This document shows, one piece after another, positions 27,200-36,231 of a stretch of 61,773 nt of DNA. This DNA comes from Planctomycetaceae bacterium. GTDB taxonomy: Bacteria; Planctomycetota; Planctomycetia; Planctomycetales; Planctomycetaceae. The DNA lies in NCBI GenBank assembly GCA_021732415.1, contig JAKFVC010000178.1:1-61773 (forward strand), written 5' to 3'. The position numbers and the translations under genes were made by a program. Under the pieces are notes generated by a model. It had not been told where the DNA came from. It did not search any database and saw only the letters and a list, made by a program, of their open reading frames with translations. Each line of letters starts with the position of its first letter. Position 1 is the stretch's first letter.

Positions 27200-28294
27200 T
27201 CAGTTGGGCTGGACGGGATTCGACAAGAGCGATGCGGGAGCTTTTTCCAGGACTATCAACAGCTTTCTGCGAGAGGGGTCGCCACCATTCAGCGACTGCG
27301 CAATTCCTGCCGGTTGTCCGCGGCGGGGTTTGTTAGCTGCGAGTTGCTCGGTCGGCACTCGGTTCACACCTAATGTTGCCAGTTCTGAGCTCTTGAGCGG
27401 AACTTGCTGCGAAGCAACATCGCCCGACTGCTCCTTGATAACTTTCTGAACGTCCGCGACTTTCACGGGATTTTGAACTGCCAGAGCCACGAATTGCTTT
27501 TGTTCTTCACTTTGCAATTCGGCGATGACCTTGTCTAGCTGATCCTGGTTTGCCTGGACATAGACTGCCACCGTACCGGACTGGCCCTGCTGACCTTTGG
27601 GACCCGAAATCTGCTGGGCCGAGAGAATCATCTGCAGTGAGTCGAGACCGGGTTGGATGTCCAACACCATCAGATGGAAGACGGTCACGTCTTTGTCTGA
27701 TTGCTTCAGGAACCGGACGATCTTGCCAAAGTTGGCTTTTTTCAGATTCTCAATCACTTCCAGCGGCAGGTCTTCAGCGACCAATTGCACGCCTGGAGCT
27801 GGTTTCTCGGGGGTGACGTTCGCGACAGCATTGGTCGTTGTCGGCTGAGTTTTCTCGGGTTGCGGTACGACGTCAACTGGCGGCGTTATCGGGGCTGGCT
27901 TCACCTCTTGGTGAGCAACCACCGGATCGTTCCCGGCGTTTTGCGGGATAACTCGCACAGCGATTATTAGAGCGGCTGCTGCTGCGGCAATCGCGACCGC
28001 CCATTTCGTCCAGGCGTTCCCCTTACGGGTTTCGGTCAGGGGCCGCGCTGCCGTTGTGGGCAGCAGCATGCGTTGTTCAATCATCTGCATGACGACGGGC
28101 GTCAGGTCAGATTCGAGGGTAGGGCGTCCCACTTCTCGCAGCATGCTGGTCAGCGTGCGGTACGATTCCAGCTCGGCCCGAGCTTCCGCGGATGACGCGA
28201 GGAGTTGTTCCACGTCAGCACGTTGGGCAGCGGTCAGCTCACCGTCGTGGTAGGCGGAAATCAGATCCATGTTGTTGGCGGATTTGTCGTTCAT
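27200..28294 (-). CDS. Membrane anti-sigma factor-like protein
   Basis: A 364-residue protein encoded directly after an ECF sigma gene. Residues 8-60 match an anti-sigma/putative zinc-finger N-terminus without Cys ligands (ISAYHDGELTAAQRADVEQL). One transmembrane helix is at about 95-115 (WAVAIAAAAAALIIAVRVI). A Pro-rich periplasmic linker follows, then a domain from about 175 to 300 containing DLPLEVIENLKKANFGKIVR. A Gln-rich polar C-terminus ends the protein. It probably holds the sigma factor at the membrane until the periplasmic part senses stress. It ends at a strong terminator, so sigma and anti-sigma form a two-gene operon. Confidence 0.85.
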   Translation of the reverse strand: MNDKSANNMDLISAYHDGELTAAQRADVEQLLASSAEARAELESYRTLTSMLREVGRPTLESDLTPVVMQMIEQRMLLPTTAARPLTETRKGNAWTKWAVAIAAAAAALIIAVRVIPQNAGNDPVVAHQEVKPAPITPPVDVVPQPEKTQPTTTNAVANVTPEKPAPGVQLVAEDLPLEVIENLKKANFGKIVRFLKQSDKDVTVFHLMVLDIQPGLDSLQMILSAQQISGPKGQQGQSGTVAVYVQANQDQLDKVIAELQSEEQKQFVALAVQNPVKVADVQKVIKEQSGDVASQQVPLKSSELATLGVNRVPTEQLAANKPRRGQPAGIAQSLNGGDPSRRKLLIVLEKAPASLLSNPVQPN

Positions 28295-28435
28295 GGTTCA
28301 TACCCATGATGTGGTAACACCCCCCAGCGGTACCACTTCACCCTTTCTAGTAACAGATGTCAGTCCTTGACATTCCGGCAATTCTGCACCGGGGAAAAAT
28401 CACGTTCCGTCCACTTACCCTAGTTTGTTGATCGC

Positions 28436-29011
28436 TTAAATCAGTTGATCGCCCAGCAGCTTTTCCAGAATCTCTTTCAATTCTGCTCGACCCCGATGGA
28501 TGCGGCTGCGAACCGTACCGACCGGAATTTTCACCAACGTGGCGATCTCTTCGTATTTTAAGTCTTCCATCTCTTTCAAGATCAGCACTTGCCGGTATTC
28601 CGGTGACAACTTGCTGAGAGCCAACTGGACCAGCTTTTGTCGTTCGTTACGCTCGATATTGAAAGAGGGCGATGTATCTGTGTGTAAGTCTGTCGGTTCG
28701 GCCCCGGTTTGTTCTCGGGCTGCGTCAATCGACACTGTCGGGCGTCGTTGCCGGCGGTGATGATCGACCGAACTATTTAAGGCAATTCGGAACAGCCAGG
28801 AATAAAAAGCTGACTGTCCGCGAAACGAATCCAACTTTTGATAAGCTTGGACGAAAGCCTCTTGAGCCACGTCCCGAGCATCCTCAACCGATCCCAACAT
28901 TGTTACCAGAGTGCCAAAAAGCCTTTCCTGGTAACGTGTTACGAGCTGGCCGAACGCATCCGTTCGACCTTGCAGGCATTCGGTGATCAATTCAGAATCG
29001 GGCTTAATCAC
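28436..29011 (-). CDS. ECF sigma factor (RpoE-like)
   Basis: Group 4 sigma factor of 191 residues. Region 2 is at about 20-95 with GSVEDARDVAQEAFVQAYQK and FYSWLFRIALN. Region 4 is at 130-185 with LSPEYRQVLILKEMEDLKYE and the helix-turn-helix TLVKIPVGTVRSRIHRGR. This is very close to classic RpoE spacing and unlike the shorter sigma at 22256. The GTG at 29011 is the only in-frame start that keeps the usual N-terminus; its ribosome binding site is weak. The anti-sigma gene follows after 141 bases. Confidence 0.93.
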   Translation of the reverse strand: MIKPDSELITECLQGRTDAFGQLVTRYQERLFGTLVTMLGSVEDARDVAQEAFVQAYQKLDSFRGQSAFYSWLFRIALNSSVDHHRRQRRPTVSIDAAREQTGAEPTDLHTDTSPSFNIERNERQKLVQLALSKLSPEYRQVLILKEMEDLKYEEIATLVKIPVGTVRSRIHRGRAELKEILEKLLGDQLI

Positions 29012-29231
29012 GATGCTTGCATGTGTGAGACGGAGGAAGCAGGAAGAGAGTTCCCTGGAACGATGAAGTTGACGCTCGCCGGAACGGTGAACGACACACA
29101 GTCAGTCTATCCGTAAAAGTCGCCACACGCGACGCCGCGGCCCCTGAACTTGCCGCAGATTGTACAGGGCAGATGATCAAAAGGGCACAAATGTCTCGAT
29201 CTGCCGGTGTGGAACGGCAGTGAATTTGACC

Positions 29232-30098
29232 TTAATACAAAGCTGTGGAAAGTTTACGTCGATACTGTTGAACGAGTTCCGAGGCCGGTCCCAATACGGT
29301 GAAGATCTGGACCATGGTCGCTTTCGCCTTTTCTCCCATGCTCGATTTATGACTCTTCACCAAGGTCAGACAAATCTCCAACGCTTCAGGATATGCATGA
29401 GCGGCGGCCAATGTATCTGCCAATTGGATTAGAAGATCGAGATTTTTGGGATCTGCCTCAACGGCGGCGCGGGCTGCGCCGACTCCACCGGATTCGAGGG
29501 CGGCGGCCCGAATTTCCAATTCTGTCTTGACCTGTTCGGCTTCGGGCTCAAGAAACCCACGAGCTTCCAGTTCGGTGATGACGGCCAGGGCGTCAGCGTC
29601 TCGATGTTGGCTGGTCAGCACGCGCGCCAGCCCGATTGAAGCGGCAGGAAAGTCCGGCACCAGAGCGAGCGCCGCACGGTATTTCTCTTCCGATTCCGTG
29701 GCGTTGGTCGCTTCGAGTGCTACGGCTTCTTTAAAGAAGGACTCGGCGGGACTGGGCAGGAATTTGTTAAGCCATTCGCGAACTTGATCTTCGGGCAGGT
29801 TCCCCATGAACTGATCGACGGGCTGCCCGTTGACGACCGCGAAGACGGCGGGGATCTGCTGGACGCCGAACCAGCCGGCGATGTCCGGTTGCGCGTCGAC
29901 ATCGACCTTGAGCAGCAGGAATTTCCCGTTGGCTTCCCGAGTCAGCTTTTCCAGCGTGGGACCCAATTCCTGGCAGGGGCCACACCAGGTCGCCCAGAAA
30001 TCGATGACCACCGGCACTTGCTGTGACCGTTCGACGACGTCTTTCTCGAATGTCTCGGCAGTGGTTTCGATGATCCAGGGACACGGTTCGCCAAACAT
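29232..30098 (-). CDS. Thioredoxin-TPR chaperedoxin (CnoX/YbbN-like)
   Basis: Cytosolic protein of 288 residues. The N-terminal thioredoxin fold (about 10-110) has WCGPC with C39 and C42 and the cis-Pro in QQIPAVF. A TPR-like C-terminal part (about 120-280) follows (YRAALALVPDFPAASIGLAR). This combination is the CnoX/YbbN layout, a holdase that protects proteins from oxidation and hands them to GroEL or DnaK. E. coli CnoX lacks the classic active Cys pair, whereas this one keeps it, so it may also be a working reductase. It is transcribed alone or just ahead of the sigma operon (220-base gap). Confidence 0.9.
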   Translation of the reverse strand: MFGEPCPWIIETTAETFEKDVVERSQQVPVVIDFWATWCGPCQELGPTLEKLTREANGKFLLLKVDVDAQPDIAGWFGVQQIPAVFAVVNGQPVDQFMGNLPEDQVREWLNKFLPSPAESFFKEAVALEATNATESEEKYRAALALVPDFPAASIGLARVLTSQHRDADALAVITELEARGFLEPEAEQVKTELEIRAAALESGGVGAARAAVEADPKNLDLLIQLADTLAAAHAYPEALEICLTLVKSHKSSMGEKAKATMVQIFTVLGPASELVQQYRRKLSTALY

Positions 30099-30263
30099 GG
30101 TGCATGCTTCGTAAAAAAAGTGAACGGACTGACTCAGCGTAGTTCTGATCCCAGTTTAGGCCTTCAGGCTCAACGGATCAAACGTAGAGCGGAAACGTAT
30201 GGCTTGGCGTGAGATCGGACCGACCGGACATCTGGGACAGACCCCGTCGTACCCCGACATCCA

Positions 30264-30441
30264 GATGCCTGTCCTTTAATGGCTTTGAAGCGTCCCAAGG
30301 TTGAGCGGAATCGTCTGGTAAGCCGCGACTTTGGATCGAGTCGGCATCTGAGATAGGGACTTACCCCATAAAAAGAGATGCCTGTCCTTTAATTAGAGCG
30401 TTAGGGGGATGTGGGACGGAATCGTCTGGTGTTGCGTGACT
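30264..30441. repeat. Two direct copies of a REP-like unit, 113-base period
   Basis: GATGCCTGTCCTTTAAT occurs at 30264 and again at 30377. Each copy is followed at the same distance by GGAATCGTCTGGT (30307 and 30418) and a GCG.GACT tail. The core matches the ends of the RAYT element. The units lie in the 418-base divergent gap between the cnoX-like and VWA genes. A J-family half element lies at 30481-30503. I see no gene in this gap. Confidence 0.75.
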
Positions 30442-30516
30442 TCTGGTACAATTTCTAGCGAGATGGGGCCGACGAAGACTGCCCGACTCAGAGAGTTGGG
30501 CTAGGGGATGCAACTG

Positions 30517-33051
30517 ATGACGCCGCAATTGATCTGGCATGGATTGGGGAACTCGCTGCTGTGGCAGTGCGTCCTCGTCTTATCGCTGGTCGGTGCGGCT
30601 GTGATGATCTGCATGCTGTATGGCTATGAGCGGCGGCTGGTACCGGCGGGTGTGGGGAATACCCTGTTGATGTTGCGGCTCATGGTCGTGGGTTGCCTGT
30701 GCATCACGTTTCTGGAGCCGGCGCTGACTTGGACTCATCAATCGAAACGGGATGGTCGCATTGTTGTCGCAGTGGATGTTTCTGACAGTATGACGACGGC
30801 CGATGTGCATGCCCTTCCGTCGGAGAAATTGCGCTGGGCGCGGGCGCTCGGGATCGTGGGCGAGCAAGCTGCCCCGGAACGTCTCGCGGCTTGGCAGGCT
30901 TCTTATGACAACCAGCAGGAGCCCGAATGGGTGGCTCCGCAGGAGACTGCAGATCCGGAACGGCGGGCGCGGTTGTCTCAGTTGCGCAAGAAGAACCTCG
31001 AGCAGTCGATGGAGGATGCCTGCCAGATCCCGCGTAAGGAAATCGCCCGGCGGTTGCTGACGCTGACTTCTCCCCCATTGCTGCCGGCTCTGGAAAAGCT
31101 GGCCAAGGTCGATATCGTGGTTTTCGGTGGGAAGTCGCAGGGAACCAATCCGGCCCTGTTGCCGCAGGTCGTTGCCGCGCCGCCTCCCAGTCTGGCGCCC
31201 ACGAGCTCCGACCTGTCTGAACCGCTGACTGCTGCCTTGAGTGGTTCTGAAGGTGAGTCGTTGCTGGGAGTGGTGATGCTGACTGATGGCCGCGATAACG
31301 GCGGACATGATCCGACCGGAGCGGCATCGCGACTGGGAAATACGCAGGCGCCGATCTTTCCGGTGTTGTTGGGATCGCGACTTCGTCCGAAGGATTTGGC
31401 CATCGGGTCGCTCGACTTTCCGCAGACGGTGTTTAAGGATGACAAGCCGGTCCTCAAGGCGACCATGAATACGGCGGGCTTCGAAGGGCAGGCGATTACT
31501 ATCAAGTTGCAGCCCGCTGAGGGTGAGCCGGTCCTGAAAACGGTGACTCCAGCGGGACCTCATGTGGATCTCGAATTCCCGCTGCCGGTGAGCAAGGTCG
31601 GTCGGTATGAATTCACCTTGTCGACCGATCCGCTGCCCGGTGAGACTCGCAAGGACAACAACAGCCGGCAGTTCGCCATGACTGTGGTCGATGACAAAGT
31701 CCGGGTGCTGTTGCTGGAGGGTGAAGCGCGTTGGGAGTTCCGCTATATCGATAACGCTTTGAAGCGCGATACTCGAGTGGAGCTCTTCTCGGTGGTGTTC
31801 GATCAGCCTTATCTCGGAGTTCTGGAAGATACGTTCTTCCTGCGGAACCTGACGTGGCCGGTGAATACCGAGCTGGAAAAGTCGCCGCTGGCCAACATTG
31901 ACTTGGTGATTCTGGGAGACATCGCTCCGCAGCAGTTGCCGCCGCAGGCCTGGCAGCTGCTGGAGAAATTCGTCTCGGAAGGTGGCGGGACCCTGGTCTG
32001 CACAGCGGGTAAGCGGCATTTTGCGAATCAGGCGGCGAACCCCATTCTGCAGCAATTACTGCCGGTCACGCAGGTCACGCCTGTGGAGACCGCGGGTCCG
32101 GCCGGTGCGGGCTCGCCTACCGAGCGTGGCTTTCATTTGAAGCTCACGCCGGAAGCCGAGAACGAAGCCATGTTTCAATTCGATACCGATCCTGCGGTGA
32201 ATCGAGTCATCTGGGCCAATCTGCCCGGTCACCTGTGGGGTCTGATGGGACCGGCCAAGCCGGGCACAACCGTGTACGCTGCACCGTATCAGGGGCAGGA
32301 ACAACTTGGTCTGGCCGCCGAGCGTCAACGGGCGTTGATCGTTCAACAGTACTACGGGCAAGGGCAGGTCCTCTGGTTGGGAATCGACAGTACCTGGCGC
32401 TGGCGGCATCTCGTGGGCGATAAGTATCACCATCGTTTCTGGGCTCAGTTGGGACGCTGGGCGGCTCATGCCAAAGCGGTCGCCGGGAATGCCTTCGTCA
32501 AGTTCGGCCCCGAACGGCCGGACGTCAATGTCGGGGACGATGTTCTGATACGAGCTCGCTGGACTCCCGAGTTCCTCAGGCGGTTTCCACAGCTCAAGGC
32601 CCGCGTGGACATCTTTCGGGCGAAGGATCCCGCGAACGCGAAGCCCTTCACGTCGCTGGAATTGAAACCGGATCAAACTCGGCACCAGGTTCACGAAGCA
32701 CGATCGGGGTCATTGCCAGCTGGTTCGTATAAAGCCAGGCTGGCCGTGACCAACGCTGATCTGGGGCCGCAAGAGATCTCCGCCGGGATATTCGTGGAGG
32801 AACCCAAGAGCCTGGAGCTGTCGGACCTCAGCGGCAATCGGGAGCTGCTGGCTCAACTGGCTCAATTGAGCGGCGGGCAGCTCATCTTGCCTGAGAAAGT
32901 CCACACGATCCCCGAACTATTACGCGGGCCAACTGCCACCCAAACACTTCGCGAAGAGTCCCTCCTGTGGGATCATTGGTTGGTCATGGTCTCCTTCTGT
33001 GTGCTGTTGATGGCCGAATGGGTGATCCGAAAATTGAATGGGCTGCCGTAG
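30517..33051 (+). CDS. Membrane VWA protein with GATase-like domain
   Basis: Envelope protein of 844 residues. Two transmembrane helices open it (about 10-35 and 48-68). A von Willebrand A domain follows with MIDAS VDVSDSM (D87, S89, S91) and the later VVMLTDGRDNGG. The middle, near 400-510, reads VRVLLLEGEARWEFRYIDNA and LVILGDIAPQQLPPQAWQLL, the pattern of a class I glutamine amidotransferase-like fold used as a non-catalytic domain. A last helix near the C-terminus (LVMVSFCVLLMAEWVI) anchors it. Proteins of this build are common in planctomycetes next to BatA-type genes, but none is adjacent. ATG 30517 is preferred (AGGGG 9 bases upstream); ATG 30508 is also possible. Function unknown. Confidence 0.85.
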   Translation: MTPQLIWHGLGNSLLWQCVLVLSLVGAAVMICMLYGYERRLVPAGVGNTLLMLRLMVVGCLCITFLEPALTWTHQSKRDGRIVVAVDVSDSMTTADVHALPSEKLRWARALGIVGEQAAPERLAAWQASYDNQQEPEWVAPQETADPERRARLSQLRKKNLEQSMEDACQIPRKEIARRLLTLTSPPLLPALEKLAKVDIVVFGGKSQGTNPALLPQVVAAPPPSLAPTSSDLSEPLTAALSGSEGESLLGVVMLTDGRDNGGHDPTGAASRLGNTQAPIFPVLLGSRLRPKDLAIGSLDFPQTVFKDDKPVLKATMNTAGFEGQAITIKLQPAEGEPVLKTVTPAGPHVDLEFPLPVSKVGRYEFTLSTDPLPGETRKDNNSRQFAMTVVDDKVRVLLLEGEARWEFRYIDNALKRDTRVELFSVVFDQPYLGVLEDTFFLRNLTWPVNTELEKSPLANIDLVILGDIAPQQLPPQAWQLLEKFVSEGGGTLVCTAGKRHFANQAANPILQQLLPVTQVTPVETAGPAGAGSPTERGFHLKLTPEAENEAMFQFDTDPAVNRVIWANLPGHLWGLMGPAKPGTTVYAAPYQGQEQLGLAAERQRALIVQQYYGQGQVLWLGIDSTWRWRHLVGDKYHHRFWAQLGRWAAHAKAVAGNAFVKFGPERPDVNVGDDVLIRARWTPEFLRRFPQLKARVDIFRAKDPANAKPFTSLELKPDQTRHQVHEARSGSLPAGSYKARLAVTNADLGPQEISAGIFVEEPKSLELSDLSGNRELLAQLAQLSGGQLILPEKVHTIPELLRGPTATQTLREESLLWDHWLVMVSFCVLLMAEWVIRKLNGLP

Positions 33052-33056
33052 TTCAT

Positions 33057-33896
33057 TCAACTTCCTGCCACTCTTTCGCCCAACCAATCCAAAACGAGTT
33101 GGGTCGTTTGCCGGCGATCATTCTCCTGTAACAGTTCATGCAGCCGCCCGGGTAAGACCTCCAGCTTGCGGTCTACGCTGCTGATCTTTTGGAACCAGTC
33201 AATCGTCGCCTGAGGCGTCACGATCCGATCCTGATCACCTTGCACCGCCAGCAAGGGCGTATGTACTCGAGCCGCGTCGGTATGAACTTCAAGCAGGGCT
33301 CGTTGGACTGCAAAAAACCAGCCCGCCGTGACGCTCCTTTGAATCAGCGTGTCCTGACGACGCAGTTCGAGATAGTACGGGTCGGGAGACAAGTCGTTCG
33401 CCCGAACGCGTGTCTTGAAGCGGTACCACGGCCAGACCCAGGCGAGGATCTTCCCAAAGAACAAGGTGAAGGCATCGATTTCAATCTGCAGACCGAGATA
33501 GGGTGATAGCAGGCAGGCCGCAGTTGCGAGTTCGCTATTCGATTCTAATAATCGCGCGACCACTAAGCCACCCATGCTGTGTCCGATGATGGCAGTCTGT
33601 TCGGGTGCCAGAGAAAAGTGACGGCAGTGCAGTCGCACATCGTCGAGGTACTCATCAAAGCTCCCGACATGGACCCGGATTCCCTCTGATAGACCATGCC
33701 CGCGATGGTCAGGGATGAGCAACCTCCAACCGGCGGCAGTCGCAGCCGCGGCCAGTTCTGCATAGCGGCCCCCATGCTCGCAAGCGCCGTGGATGAACAG
33801 CAAATTGCGTCGCGGAGCGGGCCCCTCGGGCAGATACTCGCGGACGAACAGCTTCAAGCCATCAGGTGTCGTGACAGTATGCTGGTATGCTTGCAA
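33057..33896 (-). CDS. Alpha/beta hydrolase, monoacylglycerol lipase/lysophospholipase-like
   Basis: Cytosolic serine hydrolase of 279 residues. The strand-oxyanion motif is FIHGACEHGGRY (about 35-45), the nucleophile elbow GHSMGG with S107, the acid in VQGDQDRIVTP and the His in PGRLHELL. The opening TTPDGLKLFVREYLPEG is the usual monoglyceride-lipase-like start. The start appears to be TTG at 33896 with AGGA about 6 bases upstream; no ATG or GTG preserves the first beta strand. It shares orientation with the HAD gene upstream (97-base gap holding an M-family hairpin) and is convergent with the VWA gene, with stops only 5 bases apart. Confidence 0.87.
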   Translation of the reverse strand: MQAYQHTVTTPDGLKLFVREYLPEGPAPRRNLLFIHGACEHGGRYAELAAAATAAGWRLLIPDHRGHGLSEGIRVHVGSFDEYLDDVRLHCRHFSLAPEQTAIIGHSMGGLVVARLLESNSELATAACLLSPYLGLQIEIDAFTLFFGKILAWVWPWYRFKTRVRANDLSPDPYYLELRRQDTLIQRSVTAGWFFAVQRALLEVHTDAARVHTPLLAVQGDQDRIVTPQATIDWFQKISSVDRKLEVLPGRLHELLQENDRRQTTQLVLDWLGERVAGS

Positions 33897-33921
33897 GGGA
33901 CGTCCTATGCCGGGTTGCTCT

Positions 33922-34012
33922 ATCAGCCGGAACGCGTTAGCGTCCGGTTCGAGTTATCACCGACCCGGCTGGTTGATTGTGCCGAACCGGGGGCTAACGC
34001 CCTGCGGCTGAT
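33922..34012. repeat. Inverted repeat, family M, entering the HAD coding end
   Basis: Arms 33922-33950 (ATCAGCCGGAACGCGTTAGC) and 33981-34012 (complement through GCTAACGCCCTGCGGCTGAT) form an imperfect stem. The right arm covers the last five codons and the stop of the HAD gene. A half copy lies near 44406-44435. Confidence 0.75.
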
Positions 34013-34752
34013 TTGACGAATGTTTGATTCACAATACTCCTCATAAGCTGCCGCAAATCGCTAATGGCGAGTTCCGACGCGCCACCCTCCCGATTAATCC
34101 ATACGGCTTGCAGACCACTCACCTGGGCCGCCACGACGTCATTCTCCAGATCATCGCCGACCATCAGAATCTGATCGGCCGGGCAACCGGCGATGTTGAT
34201 CAAGTGCGTATAAAAATGAGGACTCGGCTTGTGCCAACCAATACTGGCCGAGACCACTCGTTCCCGCAACAGCCTGAGGTCGGGCAGCTCGTCGCAGATG
34301 GGATGTAACCGCTCGTCAAAGTTGCTCGCGACCAGGACTTTAATTCCTTGCGCATCCAGATGCTGGAGCGTCTCAGCAACATCCGGAAAGGTACGCCAGG
34401 CCGACGGCTTTCCGAAATGAGCGTGCAGGTCAGCGAAGCAGGCATCAATGTCTTTCACATCAAACAGCACCTGACAGACGATCTGCCGCCAGCGTTCTTT
34501 TTCTTCCGTCTCGCTGGTTGAATAATCTCCCCGCGCACCACCCGCCAGCTCCTGAAAGGCCTGTTGGAAGCCCGCTCGCACCTGATCGAGAGTCTGCTGT
34601 GATCCAAATTGCCGCCCGACACTCCAATACACTTTGGAGACCGAGGGTTCGGGATAGATCAGGGTCCCGACCGCATCGAAGGCCACGCAACGAATCGGGG
34701 CTGTCCCCGAGAAAAGTCTGGTCAAGAAGTCACTTCGCCTTTCAGAAATCAC
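33994..34752 (-). CDS. HAD-IA family hydrolase
   Basis: Cytosolic phosphatase-like protein of 252 residues. Motif I is VAFDAVGTL (D26 nucleophile; the usual second Asp is replaced by Val, as in the REG-2/HDHD3-like branch). Motif II is VASNFD, motif III a Lys in GWHKPSPHFY, and motif IV GDDLENDVVAA. The helical cap lies between about 35 and 110. The substrate is unknown. Its last residues (SAAGR) and stop codon lie inside an M-family palindrome, so the original C-terminus has probably been replaced. The catalytic core is complete. Confidence 0.88.
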   Translation of the reverse strand: MISERRSDFLTRLFSGTAPIRCVAFDAVGTLIYPEPSVSKVYWSVGRQFGSQQTLDQVRAGFQQAFQELAGGARGDYSTSETEEKERWRQIVCQVLFDVKDIDACFADLHAHFGKPSAWRTFPDVAETLQHLDAQGIKVLVASNFDERLHPICDELPDLRLLRERVVSASIGWHKPSPHFYTHLINIAGCPADQILMVGDDLENDVVAAQVSGLQAVWINREGGASELAISDLRQLMRSIVNQTFVKSAAGR

Positions 34753-35186
34753 AGGGACGTATCAATTGTGTTGCGCGTCGCTGGCACGACGCAATTCCCG
34801 TTGCGATCGTGAGTTAATCTTATCTCACAACGGGGTTCGCAGCGGTCCGGGGCGAATTCGTGGCGTTCGCCGAACTGGAGCTTCACCAATTATAGGAGAC
34901 GGTGCAAGGCACCTCGGATTCGCTTGATCTCCCATCAACCTCAATGACTGCCAGCCGATCAAAACGTGGCTTCATTTGCGGGTTATTACGACTGCGGCGA
35001 CTGGTATGCAATTTGCCAATTGGGGTGACCGGGCAGTTTTCATCAAAGCGGAAGGGGTGTCTTTTCTCAACCTCCCTGTTCCCAGTATGGCAGTCGCGAC
35101 TTCCAGAATTTCAACGTGTCACGCTGAGTTCGATCGGGGTGATCGATCAGCCATTTTAACGGTCGACTTTTCAGGGGGGATTCAAG
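34753..35186. other. Intergenic region, no gene seen
   Basis: A 434-base divergent gap between the HAD gene and the first Gly-rich secreted gene. Short ORFs here have no signal. It must carry the promoter of the secreted protein gene, but no clear -35/-10 pair is visible. Confidence 0.45.
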
Positions 35187-35474
35187 ATGTCTCGTCGGAT
35201 CATGACAATCGCTAGCGTGTGTGTGGCATTGGCCTGTTTGAGCATGTTTGCGTCCGAAGCCGGGGCTTGTTGCCGGTCGCGCTGCGGCGGTTACGGTGGC
35301 TGCGGGTACCGTGGTGGCAGTTATGGCGGTGGCTACCGGGGCGGCTGCTGTGCCAGTCGCTGCGGATATGGTGGTGGTTACTATGCAGGCGGATATGCCA
35401 GCACCGGCTACGTCGGGAACGGGACCTACCGCACCGTCGTTTATGCCGGTACTCCGGTTCCGCTCGCGTATTGA
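35187..35474 (+). CDS. Small secreted Gly/Cys/Tyr-rich protein
   Basis: A 95-residue exported protein of unknown function. The signal peptide is SRRIMTIASVCVALACLSMF with cleavage after SEAGA. The mature part is rich in Gly, Tyr, Arg and paired Cys (CCRSRCGGYGGCGYRGG and CCASRCGYGGGYY), ending in a short hydrophobic tail TPVPLAY. GGGGGG sits 8-10 bases before the ATG, a very strong ribosome binding site that suggests high expression. The first 20 codons closely resemble the gene at 35722. It may be a matrix or cell-surface protein; Cys pairs could form disulfides. Confidence 0.8.
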   Translation: MSRRIMTIASVCVALACLSMFASEAGACCRSRCGGYGGCGYRGGSYGGGYRGGCCASRCGYGGGYYAGGYASTGYVGNGTYRTVVYAGTPVPLAY

Positions 35475-35721
35475 CTCATTGATCCGGAGATCAGATCCAT
35501 TCTCCGACAGTCGAACAACTGTCAACTGGGGCATGGTATGCGATTTGCCTTCAGGTGTTTGAGTGAATTTCATCGCGGAGAAGTAAACGCGTAGCGCCGA
35601 CCGTTGCCTTCGCAGGATCGTAGTCGCGATCTTGAAGCACGCTTCTATCGCGTGGAACGCTGCGATCGGTCAACGGGATCGATTGGCAGTTTGAAATGTC
35701 CAGGTTTTAGGGGGAATAAAC
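35475..35721. other. Gap between the two secreted-protein genes
   Basis: About 250 bases with no gene. It holds the leader of the second paralogue and no clear terminator after the first, so read-through is possible. Confidence 0.4.
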
Positions 35722-36111
35722 ATGTCTCGTCGATTGCTCACAATTGCTAGTGTGTGTGCGGTTTTGGCTTGCGCCACCATGGTGGCTACGGAAGCACAAG
35801 CCGGACGTTACTGCCGCGGCCGTCATGGCGGCTACTATGGCTGGCATGGTGGTCACTATGGTTGGAATGGTGGTTACACCACCAATTACACCAGTGGCTA
35901 CGGCAGTGTCGGCACTTGGAACAACAACGGCACCTGGAACAATGGCGCCGGTGTCAACGCCGGAGCCGGAGTCAACGCGGGTGCCGGCGTGAATGCCGCT
36001 GGAGCCAATGCGAGTGCTGGCGCGAACGGCGCGGGCGCCAATGCCGGAGCCGGTGCGGCGACCAATCCACCCGCACCACCTGCTGCTCCTGCGAACCCTG
36101 CCAATGACTAA
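35722..36111 (+). CDS. Small secreted Gly/Ala/Asn-rich repeat protein
   Basis: A 129-residue exported protein and paralogue of the gene at 35187. The signal peptide SRRLLTIASVCAVLACATMV ends near TEAQA. Next comes a His/Tyr/Gly stretch (GGYYGWHGGHYGWNGGY), then Thr/Asn-rich text, then a tandem repeat GAGVNA in three copies with variants GANASA and GANGAGANAGAGA, and a Pro/Ala tail. AGGGGGA precedes the ATG by 6 bases. It ends at a strong terminator. Unlike its paralogue it has no Cys pairs. A structural or adhesive surface role is a guess. Confidence 0.8.
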   Translation: MSRRLLTIASVCAVLACATMVATEAQAGRYCRGRHGGYYGWHGGHYGWNGGYTTNYTSGYGSVGTWNNNGTWNNGAGVNAGAGVNAGAGVNAAGANASAGANGAGANAGAGAATNPPAPPAAPANPAND

Positions 36112-36147
36112 CATTTGCTGAATCGTTTTCATAGCGATTTAAGCAGT

Positions 36148-36195
36148 CACAATCGGACTGCCGACCTCGGGGACGGCGGTCCGATTGTGTTTTTT
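36148..36195 (+). terminator. Rho-independent terminator
   Basis: A 16-base stem (36148-36163 with 36174-36189, CACAATCGGAC and mirror) is followed by TTTTTT. It ends the Gly-rich protein transcript. Confidence 0.92.
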
Positions 36196-36231
36196 ATGAT
36201 CATCATTAGCCAGCGCCTCAATATTCTGCAT

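Noticed and set aside
30764-32694. Long minus-strand ORFs opposite the VWA gene
   Set aside because: Shadow frames caused by high GC third positions; no motifs.
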